DNA from: Longispora sp040681875
Lineage (GTDB): Bacteria; Actinomycetota; Actinomycetes; Mycobacteriales; Micromonosporaceae
DNA: 64,000 nucleotides
Direction of reading: 5' to 3'
Assembly: GCF_040681875.1 (NCBI RefSeq)
Contig: NZ_JBFAZP010000002.1
Location: 372,001-436,000, forward strand
Below the pieces are notes generated by a model, which ran no database searches, had not been told where the DNA came from, and saw only the letters and a list, made by a program, of their open reading frames with translations. Each line of letters begins with the position of its first letter. The stretch's first letter is position 1. The translations under genes and the position numbers were made by a program. This document shows positions 33,541 through 41,904 of the stretch, in pieces.

Positions 33541-35679
33541 GTGCACCTCGATCCGACCCGGGCCGTCCCGGCGGCGGACCTCCCGCCGGTGACGCCGGCC
33601 TTCCCACCGTCGCCGCCGGCCCTCGCGCCGTTGCGGTCCGAAGACCCGAGCGAGATCGGCGGGTACCGTCTGCACGCTCTCCTCGGCTCCGGCGGGATGG
33701 GCCGGGTCTACCTGGCCCACACCCCGGGCGGCCGGCCGGTGGCCCTCAAGACGGTGCGCCCGGAGTTCGCCGGGGACCGCGAGTTCCGGGCCCGGTTCGC
33801 GCACGAGGTCGCCAACGCCCGACGCGTCCACGGCCTCTACACGGCACAGGTGATCGACGCCGGCACCGAGGACGAGGTGCCCTGGCTGGCCACCGCGTAC
33901 GTGCCCGGCCCGTCGGTGCTGCAGGTCGTGCGCGACCACGGGGCGCTGCCGGTCCGCACCGTACTCCTGCTGATGGGCGGCATCGCCGAGGCGTTGCAGG
34001 CCGTCCACCGGGCCGGGGTCGTGCACCGCGACCTCAAGCCGGCCAACGTGCTGATCGCCGCCGACGGGCCGCGCGTGATCGACTTCGGGATCGCCCGGGC
34101 GGCCGACGCGGTCGCGCTCACCGGGACGGGACTCGTCGTCGGCTCCCCCGCGTACATGGCTCCCGAACAGGTCCTCGACCTGCCCGTCACCCCGGCCGCC
34201 GACATCTTCGCGCTCGGCGCCCTGGCCGCGTTCGCCGCGGGCGGGACACCCCCGTTCTCCGGCGGACCGGACAACGCAGCCCTGTACCGGGTGGTGCACG
34301 AGCCGCCGGACCTCCGCCGGGTACCCGGCACGCTGCGTGGATTGTTGGAGCGGTGTCTGGCCAAGGATCCCGGGAGCCGGCCGACACCGGCCGGGATCAT
34401 CGACTTCGCGCGCGGGCATCCCGAGGTGGGCGGGCAGCTGCGGTTCTCCGGGGACTGGCTGCCCGGGCCGGTCAGTGCCGACGTCACGCTGCGGGCGGAT
34501 GGGGCGCCGCAGGTCGCGACTGTGGTGGCGCCGTCGTTGACGGTGGTGTCTCCGTCTCCGTCTCCCACGCCGATGCCGATGCCGATGCCGACAGTGGCGA
34601 TGATGGCGACGGCGGCGGAGAAGACGGCGCCCGTGCCGCACGCGACCGCACGGATGCCGGCCGTCCGGCGGAGCTGGGGAGCTACGGGGACATCCGGGGA
34701 CGGGTCGGGGGTGGCGGGCTCCGGGAACGGCGGGGGCCGTGGGCCCGGTGAGCCCGATAGGCGCGATAGGCGCGGTCGGGACGGCATTGGACCCGGCGAG
34801 CCCAGTGAGCTCGATGGGCTCGATCGGCTCGATCGGCACGGTCGGGGTGGTCGGGGTGGTCGGGGTGGTCGGGGCGGCATTGGACCCGGTGAGCCCGATG
34901 AGCGCGATGGGCACGGTCGGGGCGGCGTTCGGCCCGATGGGAGCGTTGGGCCCGGTGAGCCCTGGGGCGGCGGTGGGCGCGATGGCGGTGGGGAAGGCAG
35001 TAGGCGCGGGGGTGGCGGTTGGCGTGGTGCGGGCACCTCCTGGCGGAAAATGGGCCTGGTCGCGGCGGTCATGGCCGTGGTCGGGACGGTCGGTGGTGTC
35101 ATGCTGACCGACCGTCTGGACCGGTTCCTCGACGGTCCGGGGGTCGGTGCCGGGAGTGCCTCCGGTCCGGGGGCGGCCGGGTTCCCCGGTGCGTCGGGTT
35201 CGCCGCAGGCAGGGAGTGGTCCGCCGCCCGGTGCTCCGACGCCGGGTGGTCCGACGCCGGGCGCCTCGGCGGGGCCCGGAAACGGCGCGGCTCCGGGCAC
35301 CCCGGCCGGATACGCCGTCGTGTACACCGCTGTGACGCTGTCCGCGCCGGACGACAGCTACGACTTCGATATCGGTACCGGCACGTTGACCGCCGCGGAG
35401 TCGACCTCGTGGGCGGTGGGGCACACGGGCGGCGAGTTCCTGGCCCCCGACGCCAGCGACGCGTACATCGCCGGGCCCGGCCCGCTGAGCGCGGCGCAGT
35501 GTTCCGTCGGAGTCGACCAGCGTCCCGTGACGAGGCTGGCGTTCGCCGACCTGCCTGCCGGCCGGGCGTTCTGTGTGCGTTCGCGTGCCAGCCGTGACAT
35601 CGCGGTGGTGCGGGTCGTCGAGGCGGGCGCCGGTGGCCCCGTGACCGTGTCCATGGACTACTACCGCAACTCCGGCTGA
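33541..35679 (+). CDS. Membrane-anchored Ser/Thr protein kinase with extracellular domain
   Basis: About 712 residues from GTG at 33541 (AGGGGA upstream; the ORF opens 19 codons earlier). The kinase domain spans about 38-300, with P-loop LLGSGGMGRVYLA, Lys in PVALKTVRP, HRDLKPANVLI and DFGIARA, followed by SPAYMAPEQ. Next is a long linker (about 330-500) that is low-complexity, with GPGEP, RGGRGG and PMPMP runs encoded by short tandem DNA repeats. One membrane helix follows near 503-522, then a Gly/Pro/Ser stretch and a roughly 130-residue extracellular domain with two cysteines and no recognised family. The linker's best GC3 frame is not the kinase frame (see findings). Confidence 0.88.
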   Translation: MHLDPTRAVPAADLPPVTPAFPPSPPALAPLRSEDPSEIGGYRLHALLGSGGMGRVYLAHTPGGRPVALKTVRPEFAGDREFRARFAHEVANARRVHGLYTAQVIDAGTEDEVPWLATAYVPGPSVLQVVRDHGALPVRTVLLLMGGIAEALQAVHRAGVVHRDLKPANVLIAADGPRVIDFGIARAADAVALTGTGLVVGSPAYMAPEQVLDLPVTPAADIFALGALAAFAAGGTPPFSGGPDNAALYRVVHEPPDLRRVPGTLRGLLERCLAKDPGSRPTPAGIIDFARGHPEVGGQLRFSGDWLPGPVSADVTLRADGAPQVATVVAPSLTVVSPSPSPTPMPMPMPTVAMMATAAEKTAPVPHATARMPAVRRSWGATGTSGDGSGVAGSGNGGGRGPGEPDRRDRRGRDGIGPGEPSELDGLDRLDRHGRGGRGGRGGRGGIGPGEPDERDGHGRGGVRPDGSVGPGEPWGGGGRDGGGEGSRRGGGGWRGAGTSWRKMGLVAAVMAVVGTVGGVMLTDRLDRFLDGPGVGAGSASGPGAAGFPGASGSPQAGSGPPPGAPTPGGPTPGASAGPGNGAAPGTPAGYAVVYTAVTLSAPDDSYDFDIGTGTLTAAESTSWAVGHTGGEFLAPDASDAYIAGPGPLSAAQCSVGVDQRPVTRLAFADLPAGRAFCVRSRASRDIAVVRVVEAGAGGPVTVSMDYYRNSG

Positions 35680-35689
35680 CCGCCAGGGC

Positions 35690-35965
35690 CCAGGGCCGGG
35701 GCACAGGGCACGGGCCGGGGCACGAGGCGAGGCATGGGCCGGGACACGAAACACGGGGCACGGGGCAGGGCACGGGCCGGGGCACGGGGCAGGGCACGGG
35801 CCGGGGCACGGGGCAGGGCACGGGCCGGGGCACGGGGCAGGGCACGGGCCGGGGCACGGGGCAGGGCACGAGGCGGGGCACGAGGCGGGGCACGGGGCAC
35901 GGGGCACGGCACGGGCCGGGGCACGGGGCAGGGCACGAGGCAGGGCACGAGGCGGGCTGGGGCAC
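35690..35965. repeat. 24-bp minisatellite downstream of the kinase gene
   Basis: Four identical 24-base units starting CACGGGGCAGGG occur at 35759, 35783, 35807 and 35831, flanked on both sides by diverged 12- and 24-base variants (GGGCACGAGGC, GGGCACAGGGC). Each half-unit is itself a 12-base near-repeat. The Pro-rich reading frame on the other strand is a by-product of the repeat. The remaining sequence to 36215 holds no clear gene. Confidence 0.85.
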
Positions 35966-36215
35966 AGGGTTTCGCAGCTCGGCGGGAACCGGTGGCAGGT
36001 TCTGGCTCCGGCGGGCGGGGCGGGGGTGATCTGGCAAGGCAGGTGGTGACCCGTTGCCGAGGTGCCGAGAAATGCCTGGGCGGGCAATCGCCGCGCCGGT
36101 GCCTCCGCTGGGCCGTCCAGAGAGTCGGCGGCCCGCGACAACCGTGATCGGCCGGCGACGGGGCCCGGCGAAAGTCGGCTGTTTGTGTCGGTGGTCGGTG
36201 GCAGGATCACTCGGT

Positions 36216-36950
36216 ATGGCAGGTGCTAGCAGTTCTCAGCTGAAGACCGTGGTGTTCGACGCGCGCGACCACCGGGGCCTGGCCCGGTTCTACGTCGCCC
36301 TGACCGGCGGCGAGGAGCGCTACGCCGACGACGAGTGGGTGACGGCGTTCACCGGCGACGGTTGGCGGCTCGGTTTCCAGGCCGCCCCCGACCATGTCCC
36401 GCCGCAGTGGCCCGACCAGGGGCACCCGCAGCAGATGCACCTGGACTTCCAGGTCGCCGACCTGTCCGCGGCCACGGCGGAGGCCGAGAGGCTCGGCGCG
36501 GTCAGGCTCGGCGGCGGTGACACCGTCACCGTGCTGGCCGACCCGGCCGGGCACCCGTTCTGCCTGTGCGCGCACGAGCAGGCCGAGCCCATCAGGACGT
36601 TCGCGGTCAACATCGACTGCCCGGACGGTGCACCGCTGTCGGCGTTCTACGCGGCGCTGCTCGGGTACCAGGTCAAGTACCAACAGGACAAGATGGCCTG
36701 GATCGGTACCGGGAAACCGGCCCCCATGGGCGAGATCCTCTTCCAGCCGGTGCCCGACTACAACGCTCCCCGGTGGCCGGATCCGGAGCACCCGCAGCAG
36801 GTGCACCTGGACATCATGGTCGCCGACATCGAAGAGGGCGAGCGTCGGGTACTGGAACTCGGCGCGACCCGCCTACCGGGCGAGGGCGAGAACTGGCGGG
36901 TGTACGCGGACCCCGACGGCCACCCGTTCTGCCTACTCTGGACGGCCTGA
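36216..36950 (+). CDS. Tandem two-domain VOC (glyoxalase-like) protein
   Basis: 244 residues from ATG at 36216. Two homologous halves (about 8-120 and 128-244) each show the Glyoxalase_6-like pattern: TVVFDARDHRGLARFYVALT with HPQQMHLDFQVAD, then FAVNIDCPDGAPLSAFYAAL with HPQQVHLDIMVAD. Each half ends in ADPAGHPFCL or ADPDGHPFCLLW. Internal duplication gives one pseudo-dimeric chain. This subgroup in actinomycetes is large and mostly uncharacterised; small-molecule binding or resistance is possible. It is monocistronic, with no regulator beside it. Confidence 0.85.
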   Translation: MAGASSSQLKTVVFDARDHRGLARFYVALTGGEERYADDEWVTAFTGDGWRLGFQAAPDHVPPQWPDQGHPQQMHLDFQVADLSAATAEAERLGAVRLGGGDTVTVLADPAGHPFCLCAHEQAEPIRTFAVNIDCPDGAPLSAFYAALLGYQVKYQQDKMAWIGTGKPAPMGEILFQPVPDYNAPRWPDPEHPQQVHLDIMVADIEEGERRVLELGATRLPGEGENWRVYADPDGHPFCLLWTA

Positions 36951-37497
36951 CCCGACGCGGACCAGCGGCGGCGCGGCGGAGGTAGCGTGCACTCCCTGCG
37001 CCACCGCAGGCCGGCACCGGCACCGGCACCGATGGAGCATGCATCCCCGCCACACCACCTCCGTGCCGGTGTCGGGAGGACTGGCTGAACCACCGCGGGG
37101 CCACCACCGGAAGCCATGCCGACCCTGAACCGCCTCAGGTCCGCCTCGCACAGGCCGTGCCCTCGCTCCGCAGCCGACAGGCCCTGCCCCGCAGGCAGTG
37201 AGCCTGGCCCTCTACTCACCGGGCACCAACCCCGCCGCCCGCACGCGTGCCCTCCCACCAAGCCTCCGGTAGACAGCACAGGCGGTCAGCGCGGCCCACT
37301 GCCCGGTGGGCGCTCGCGCCCCGCAGCCGGTGGGCCACGCCCCGAACGCCCCACCGTCAGGCCGGCGCCGCACGGGCACGCCCACCTCCGCACGGCCCGT
37401 GACATGCCTGCTCCAGGCCGACACCTGTCCGGCGCGGTCACACCCGACGGGGCGGGCGACCTCTGGTACCCGTCACAGGTTGAAGGGGCTGGAATTG
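36951..37497. other. Gene-free stretch
   Basis: About 550 bases between the VOC gene and the convergent Tat deiminase gene. Apart from a short GGCACC run near 37011-37028 nothing stands out. The open frames here lack actinomycete codon bias and recognisable domains, so no gene is called. Confidence 0.5.
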
Positions 37498-37498
37498 C

Positions 37499-37542
37499 CG
37501 CCCGTCCCTTCCGCGCGCGGCCCCGCGCCGAAGGGACGGGCG
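37499..37542 (-). terminator. Long hairpin terminator after the Tat deiminase gene
   Basis: A perfect 13-base-pair stem with core CCCGTCCCTTC / GAAGGGACGGG, extended by two G-C pairs, with an 18-base GC-rich loop. It starts five bases beyond the stop codon of the gene transcribed from the minus strand. Confidence 0.7.
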
Positions 37543-37546
37543 CCCA

Positions 37547-38749
37547 CTACGGCAGCGGTTCCTGCATGGTGACGCAGTGCCCGCCGCCGCCGCCCTCGCC
37601 GTGCAGCTGGTCGAGGTTGAGCTGGATGACGGTCTTGCCCGGGAACGCCGCACCGATCGCGGCCTTCGCCGCCGCGTCCTTGGCGGTGTCGCCGAACTGG
37701 GCCGTGATGACGGTGCTGTTGGTCTCGACCCAGTTGACGTAGGAGTTGAGGAAGGTGTCCCAGCGGCTGCGCGGCCAGCGGGGCAGGTTGTCCGGGTTCT
37801 GCAGGGTCAGGACCTGGAGGCGGCGGCCCTTCGCGTCCGTCGCGTTGACGAGGGTGTTGTGGATCGCGCGGGCGTTCGTGGCCCACGGGCCGGTCGCGCC
37901 GGGGGCGGGCAGCTGGGCCATGACGACGCCGGGGCGGACGAACCGGGCGGTCGCGTCGATGTGGTCGTCGGTGATGTCGTTCGGGTCGAGGTAGCCCGGG
38001 CACCAGATCATCTTGGTGGCGCCGAACATGTGGAGGAGTTCGGCCTCGATCTCCGCGCGGGACCAGCCGGGGTTGCGGTTGGAGTTCACCCAGCAGGTCT
38101 CGGTGGCGAAGAGGGTGCCGTCGCCGTCGTACTCGAGCCCGCCGCCCTCGCCCGTGACGTACGACGGGGTGAACGGGGACACGCCGGCGTAGGACGCGGC
38201 GCGCTGGGCGACGTACTTGTCCTTGCTGGCGGTCTGCTTGTTGCCCCAGCCGTTGAAGTTCAGGCCGATGGCGTCGCGCCCGCCCGCGCCGTTCACCCGG
38301 AACAGCGGGCCGGAGTCGCGCATCCAGCAGTCGTTGACCGGGATCGAGCTGATCACGGTGACGGTCGAACCGCAGGCGCTGCGGGCCTTGGACGCGTTCG
38401 TCGTGCCGTCGGCGCACATGACGACCGGCTCGTACTTGGCGATCTCCTTGGCCAGCTTGGCGATGTCACCCTGGATCTTGGTCAGCAGCGAGCTGCCCCA
38501 GATCGACGTGCTGGAGGGCCAGGCCATCCAGGTGCGCTTGTGGGGGGCGTGTTCGCCGGGGACGACGAACGTGCCGGCGGCCGCCAGGCGACCGGAGTGC
38601 GCGGGGCGGCCGGCGCTCGCCGGGCTGCCGGAGAACAGCGCGTCACCGGCGACCCCGGCCACCACACCGGCGGCGGCCGTCGCGCCCACAGCGGTCATGA
38701 ACGACCGTCTGCTGAACCCCGGGCTGGGGTCCCGTTCTGAGTTGACCAT
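37547..38749 (-). CDS. Exported agmatine-deiminase-family protein (Tat signal)
   Basis: 400 residues. The N-terminus FSRRSFMTAVGATAAAGVV is a twin-arginine signal, with AxA sites near residue 46. Family motifs: WMAWPSSTSIWG, VNDCWMRDSGPLF, NFNGWGNKQ, EGGGLEYDGDGTLFATET, TDDHIDAT and catalytic Cys392 in GGGGGHCVTMQEP. It shares MQEP with the exported protein at 30801, indicating one exported sub-clade. A good promoter and an operator matching the one before the aguA at 40036 lie upstream, linking it to the TetR at 39352. Substrate: external agmatine, free arginine derivative or peptidyl arginine; unresolved. Confidence 0.9.
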   Translation of the reverse strand: MVNSERDPSPGFSRRSFMTAVGATAAAGVVAGVAGDALFSGSPASAGRPAHSGRLAAAGTFVVPGEHAPHKRTWMAWPSSTSIWGSSLLTKIQGDIAKLAKEIAKYEPVVMCADGTTNASKARSACGSTVTVISSIPVNDCWMRDSGPLFRVNGAGGRDAIGLNFNGWGNKQTASKDKYVAQRAASYAGVSPFTPSYVTGEGGGLEYDGDGTLFATETCWVNSNRNPGWSRAEIEAELLHMFGATKMIWCPGYLDPNDITDDHIDATARFVRPGVVMAQLPAPGATGPWATNARAIHNTLVNATDAKGRRLQVLTLQNPDNLPRWPRSRWDTFLNSYVNWVETNSTVITAQFGDTAKDAAAKAAIGAAFPGKTVIQLNLDQLHGEGGGGGHCVTMQEPLP

Positions 38750-38815
38750 CCGTCTCTCCTCTTGGGCGTCCCGCCTCCGCCTGAGGGGTAGCTTCTAGGA
38801 CGCCGTACTAGATTG

Positions 38816-38868
38816 AGTATCATGAGTGCCCCCGCCTGCGTCAATGCCAATCTTGGTTGGCAACCTAG
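38816..38868 (-). promoter_or_regulatory. Promoter and upstream operator of the Tat deiminase gene
   Basis: On the minus strand TTGACG (38839-38844) is separated by exactly 17 bases from GATACT (38816-38821), a near-consensus sigma-70 type promoter about 65 bases before the start codon. Just upstream lies CTTGGTTG-G-CAACCTAG (38852-38868), arms matching 7 of 8. The same 8-1-8 word occurs at 41118-41134. Confidence 0.65.
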
Positions 38869-39351
38869 AATTTCCGGGGGGTGTTCCGGCGGGCTGGTCC
38901 GGGGGCGGAAGCTGCGAAGAAACCTTCGAGAAACGGCGGGGTGGCCGGGGTTCGGCGCCGTTTCACGCGGGCGCGGGTGCCGATGCGGGTGCCGGTGGCG
39001 ACGCGGGTGCAGGCGCAGGCGCCAGTGTGGGCAGACGCGGGTGCGAGCGAGGCCGGGACTGACTACATCTCGCGGGCCACGGGCAGGCTGTGCCGCACGT
39101 CCACGCCCAGGCCCGGCCCGCAAGCGCGGGCTCACCGCCACAGCGCCGGACAGGACCGGTGAAGTCACGGCTACGTGGGCGACCGGCGCACCATCGACTA
39201 CGGCGGGCAGGGGCGCCGAGCTGTCACGCGCACTGTCGACCGGGCCGGCGGCGGCCGCTGTCCCGCCGACTGGCGAACAGGGCACATACCGCCGTGAGTG
39301 ACGACCGAACGTCGACGCACCGCCGATGGGCGCCGCCCGGATCCCGGCGCG
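38869..39351. other. Gene-free stretch
   Basis: About 480 bases between the operator of the Tat deiminase gene and the end of the tetR gene. It contains short GCGGGTGC-type repetitions (38960-39060) but no coding-like frame, RNA or strong hairpin that I could support. Confidence 0.45.
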
Positions 39352-39954
39352 CTATCCCGTGGGCCCGCCCAGCAGCGTCCGGGCCGCCGCGCGGACCAGG
39401 CGGAGCAGGTCGACCCGGGTGAACCCCGGCGCCCCGAGCGTGAGCTTGATCGACAGCCCGTCGATCATGGCGGACAGCGACATGGCCACCGCGACGTGGT
39501 CGGCGGCGACGAAGGCACCGCGCCCGACCCCGTACCCGATCACGTCGACCAGGATGTCCCGCCACCGCGCGTCCAGCTCGTCGAGCACCTTGGCGACGTC
39601 CCCGTCGAGGGCCGCCTCGAGCCACACCTGGAGCCACAGGACCCAGCCGGGGTCGCGGATGCCCTGGGCGGCGGACAGTTCGACGAGGCGGTCCAGCCGG
39701 TCCCACGGGTCGCCGATGTCGGCCAGCTGACGGGCCGCCTCGGCCGCGAGTTCCTCCTCGCTGGCGCGGATCGCCCGCATCAGCATGTCGATCTTCGAGG
39801 GGAAGTAGTAGGTGACGTGTCCGGGGCTCATCCCGGCCCGTTCGGCGACGTCGGAGACCCGGACGTTGGCCAGGCCCCGCTCGGCGATCACCTGGGCCGC
39901 GGCCCTGATGACGAGCTCCTCGCGCTCCTTGCCCTTCGAACGTCGTGCGGTCAC
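39352..39954 (-). CDS. TetR-family (BetI-like) regulator of deiminase genes
   Basis: About 200 residues from GTG at 39954, nine bases after GGAGGA; other starts at 39960 or 39984 are possible. The HTH (VIRAAAQVIAERGLANVRVS, AGMSPGHVTYYFPSKIDML) is followed by a TetR_C_6-like domain (PWDRLDRLVE, WVLWLQVWLEAAL). It lies 80-130 bases downstream of the aguA gene at 40036 on the same strand, so both are probably cotranscribed. The palindrome before that aguA and its twin before the Tat deiminase gene are its likely binding sites. Ligand is unknown, presumably an amine. Confidence 0.87.
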   Translation of the reverse strand: MTARRSKGKEREELVIRAAAQVIAERGLANVRVSDVAERAGMSPGHVTYYFPSKIDMLMRAIRASEEELAAEAARQLADIGDPWDRLDRLVELSAAQGIRDPGWVLWLQVWLEAALDGDVAKVLDELDARWRDILVDVIGYGVGRGAFVAADHVAVAMSLSAMIDGLSIKLTLGAPGFTRVDLLRLVRAAARTLLGGPTG

Positions 39955-40035
39955 CGGCACCTCTCCTCCCAGACAGTTCCACATCCTATGACCGGCGCCG
40001 CCGGGCGTCGCGGAGCCGTCGGCGCCGGGCTCCCG

Positions 40036-41079
40036 TCAGCGCAGCACGGAGATGTCCACCCCTTCGGGTACCTGCTGGGTGATGCAGTGCGGACCCCCGC
40101 CGCCGAGCGCGATGGTCGCCCCGGGCACCGCGACGACCTCCCGCCCCGGGTACACCTCGGCGAGGGTCTTGAGCGCCGCCTCGTCGGTGCCGTCGCCGTT
40201 CACCGGCACGATCACCGCGCCGTTGGCCAGGTAGTGGTTGGCGTAGGACACGGCGGCGTCCGGGCCCGGGTCGAGGAGGCTGACCCGGAAGGCGCGGCCG
40301 GCGGCGTCCGGGGCCGCGCGGAGGGCGGCCAGGTTGTCGCGGGCGCGGGCGTACTCCGAGGCGTCCGGGGCGTCCGGCGCCTCCAGGAGCACGTGGCCGG
40401 GGCCGACGAGCTGGGCCACCCCGTCGATGTGGCCGTCCGTACCCTCGGGGCCGACGTCGAAGCTGTGCCCGTACGGCAGCCAGACGACCGTGTCGGCGCC
40501 GAGGTAGTCGCACAGGCCGCGCTCGATCCCGTACCGGTCGAGGTGGGGGTTGCGGTTGGGGTTGAGCAGGCACTGTTCGGTGGTCAGCACGGTGCCCTCG
40601 CCGTCGACGTAGAACGCGCCGCCCTCCAGGACGAACGGGGCGTGGAAGACCCGCAGCCCGAGGCGCTCGCCGATCCGGGTCGCGAGCCGCGCGTCGTCGT
40701 CGTGCGGGTGCCACCGGCCGCCCCACGCGTTGAACCCGAACTGCACGACCGCGACCTCACCGGCGGCGTCGCGGACGAACACCGGCCCGCTGTCTCGGCT
40801 CCACGAGTCGTTGATCGGGATCTCGACCGGCACGATGTCGGCGGTGCCGCACAGGTCGCGGACCTCGGCGGCCGTGCCGGGCTGGCAGACCATGAGGACG
40901 GGTTCGAAGTCGGCGACGGCCCGGGCGACGGCCGCGTAGTCCCCCTTCACCTCCTGGAGCTTCTCGCCCCACAGCTCCGGCCGGGCGGGCCAGGCCATCA
41001 GGCAGGCGGCGTGCGGCGCCCACTCCGGCGGCATCCGGAAGCCCGCCTCCGCCGGCGTGATCTTCGGGTTCTGGACCAT
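40036..41079 (-). CDS. aguA: Agmatine deiminase (cytoplasmic), second copy
   Basis: 347 residues from ATG at 41079 (AAGGGAGAAG upstream); the longer ORF to 41145 would run through the operator and has no ribosome site. Motifs: CLMAWPARPELWGEK, INDSWSRDSGPVF, GFNAWGGRW, LEGGAFYVDGEGTVLTTEQ, TDGHIDGVAQ and catalytic Cys332 in GGGGPHCITQQVPE. Without signal peptide and with the QQxPE ending, it is a canonical AguA that makes N-carbamoylputrescine. No aguB lies next to it, so its product would use the AguB encoded at 22271. A tetR gene follows. Confidence 0.93.
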   Translation of the reverse strand: MVQNPKITPAEAGFRMPPEWAPHAACLMAWPARPELWGEKLQEVKGDYAAVARAVADFEPVLMVCQPGTAAEVRDLCGTADIVPVEIPINDSWSRDSGPVFVRDAAGEVAVVQFGFNAWGGRWHPHDDDARLATRIGERLGLRVFHAPFVLEGGAFYVDGEGTVLTTEQCLLNPNRNPHLDRYGIERGLCDYLGADTVVWLPYGHSFDVGPEGTDGHIDGVAQLVGPGHVLLEAPDAPDASEYARARDNLAALRAAPDAAGRAFRVSLLDPGPDAAVSYANHYLANGAVIVPVNGDGTDEAALKTLAEVYPGREVVAVPGATIALGGGGPHCITQQVPEGVDISVLR

Positions 41080-41110
41080 CTCGCTTCTCCCTTGCCTCGG
41101 CATCGCGGTC

Positions 41111-41134
41111 ACTATATCTTGGATGACAACCAAG
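41111..41134. promoter_or_regulatory. TetR-type operator and -10 box upstream of aguA (second copy)
   Basis: CTTGGATG-A-CAACCAAG at 41118-41134 (arms 7 of 8) lies directly beside TATAGT (minus strand, 41111-41116), a good -10 box for the aguA starting at 41079. The plus-strand gene at 41160 begins only 25 bases away, so it could be affected too. A near-identical word lies at 38852-38868. Confidence 0.62.
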
Positions 41135-41159
41135 AAAGTCGCCACAGCTAGGGGACGCC

Positions 41160-41798
41160 ATGAACCTCGGACCAGCCGGGCCCGACCCCCGGTCGCTCAC
41201 GGAACGCTGGGCGGCCCTGTGGCCGGAGTGCGCGCCGGTCCCCACCCGGCTCCGGGCGGCGTATCCGGATCGGTGGGTCAGGTTCCGCACCCTCCCCGAG
41301 GGCCGGCGCTGCCCCGATTCCGAGAACGAGTACGCGGCGGTCCTCGCCCGGCACGACACCGTGCTGGGCGACCTGGCGGACCGCCCGCTGCTCGTGTTCA
41401 CCGCCGGCTACTCCGAGACCCTCCCGCCCGGTGACCGGGACCAGGAGATCACAGACCTCCAACCACACGGGGTGTACTGGACGAGCGTGCTCCTCACGGA
41501 CCAGCGCACCGGCTACGAGGTCCACCAGCACCTGTACGCGAGCCGGACCGGCTGGTCCCCGGGCTGCCTGGACCCGCTGCTGCGCCATGTCGCCGGCGAC
41601 CTGGCCGCGACGGTGCTCGTGGCGGACGCCGAACTGCGGTGGCTGTACCACCCGTTCGCCGGGGGCATGGACGTGATCCTGCCGACCCGGGAGCTGCGGG
41701 ACGGACTGGCGGCCCGGCACGCCCGGTGGACGTCCCCGGGCGCACCCGGGTCCGACCCGACCTCCCGCCCGGGTTCCGGCCGACCGTCCACCGCCTGA
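41160..41798 (+). CDS. DUF3885-like protein
   Basis: 212 residues, ATG with AGGGGA upstream. The N-terminal part AAYPDRWVRFRTLPEGRRCP and the following ENEYAAVLARHDTVLGDL match my recollection of DUF3885-type proteins, which have no known function. The middle part (GVYWTSVLLTDQ, VHQHLYASRTGW, WLYHPFAGGMDVIL) looks like a compact soluble domain without signal or membrane helix. The C-terminal 25 residues are Pro/Ser/Gly-rich. It is divergent from aguA and shares its operator region. No function is assigned. Confidence 0.65.
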   Translation: MNLGPAGPDPRSLTERWAALWPECAPVPTRLRAAYPDRWVRFRTLPEGRRCPDSENEYAAVLARHDTVLGDLADRPLLVFTAGYSETLPPGDRDQEITDLQPHGVYWTSVLLTDQRTGYEVHQHLYASRTGWSPGCLDPLLRHVAGDLAATVLVADAELRWLYHPFAGGMDVILPTRELRDGLAARHARWTSPGAPGSDPTSRPGSGRPSTA

Positions 41799-41904
41799 CC
41801 CTCCACCACCCGGGCCCCGGCCCGCCCGTCCACCACCCGGCCCGCGCGCCCAACGCCGCGTCGCTCCCGGCCCCGGGCCAGCTCGCCCTCCCCTGGAGCC
41901 CCGC

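Noticed and set aside
35661..35948. Pro/Cys/Val-rich minus-strand frame (PCPVPRPVPC repeats)
   Set aside because: It is a by-product of the 24-base minisatellite; no ribosome site or homologous domain.
36951..37546. Open frames between the VOC gene and the Tat deiminase gene
   Set aside because: Codon usage does not fit the rest of the window and no domain or ribosome site was seen.
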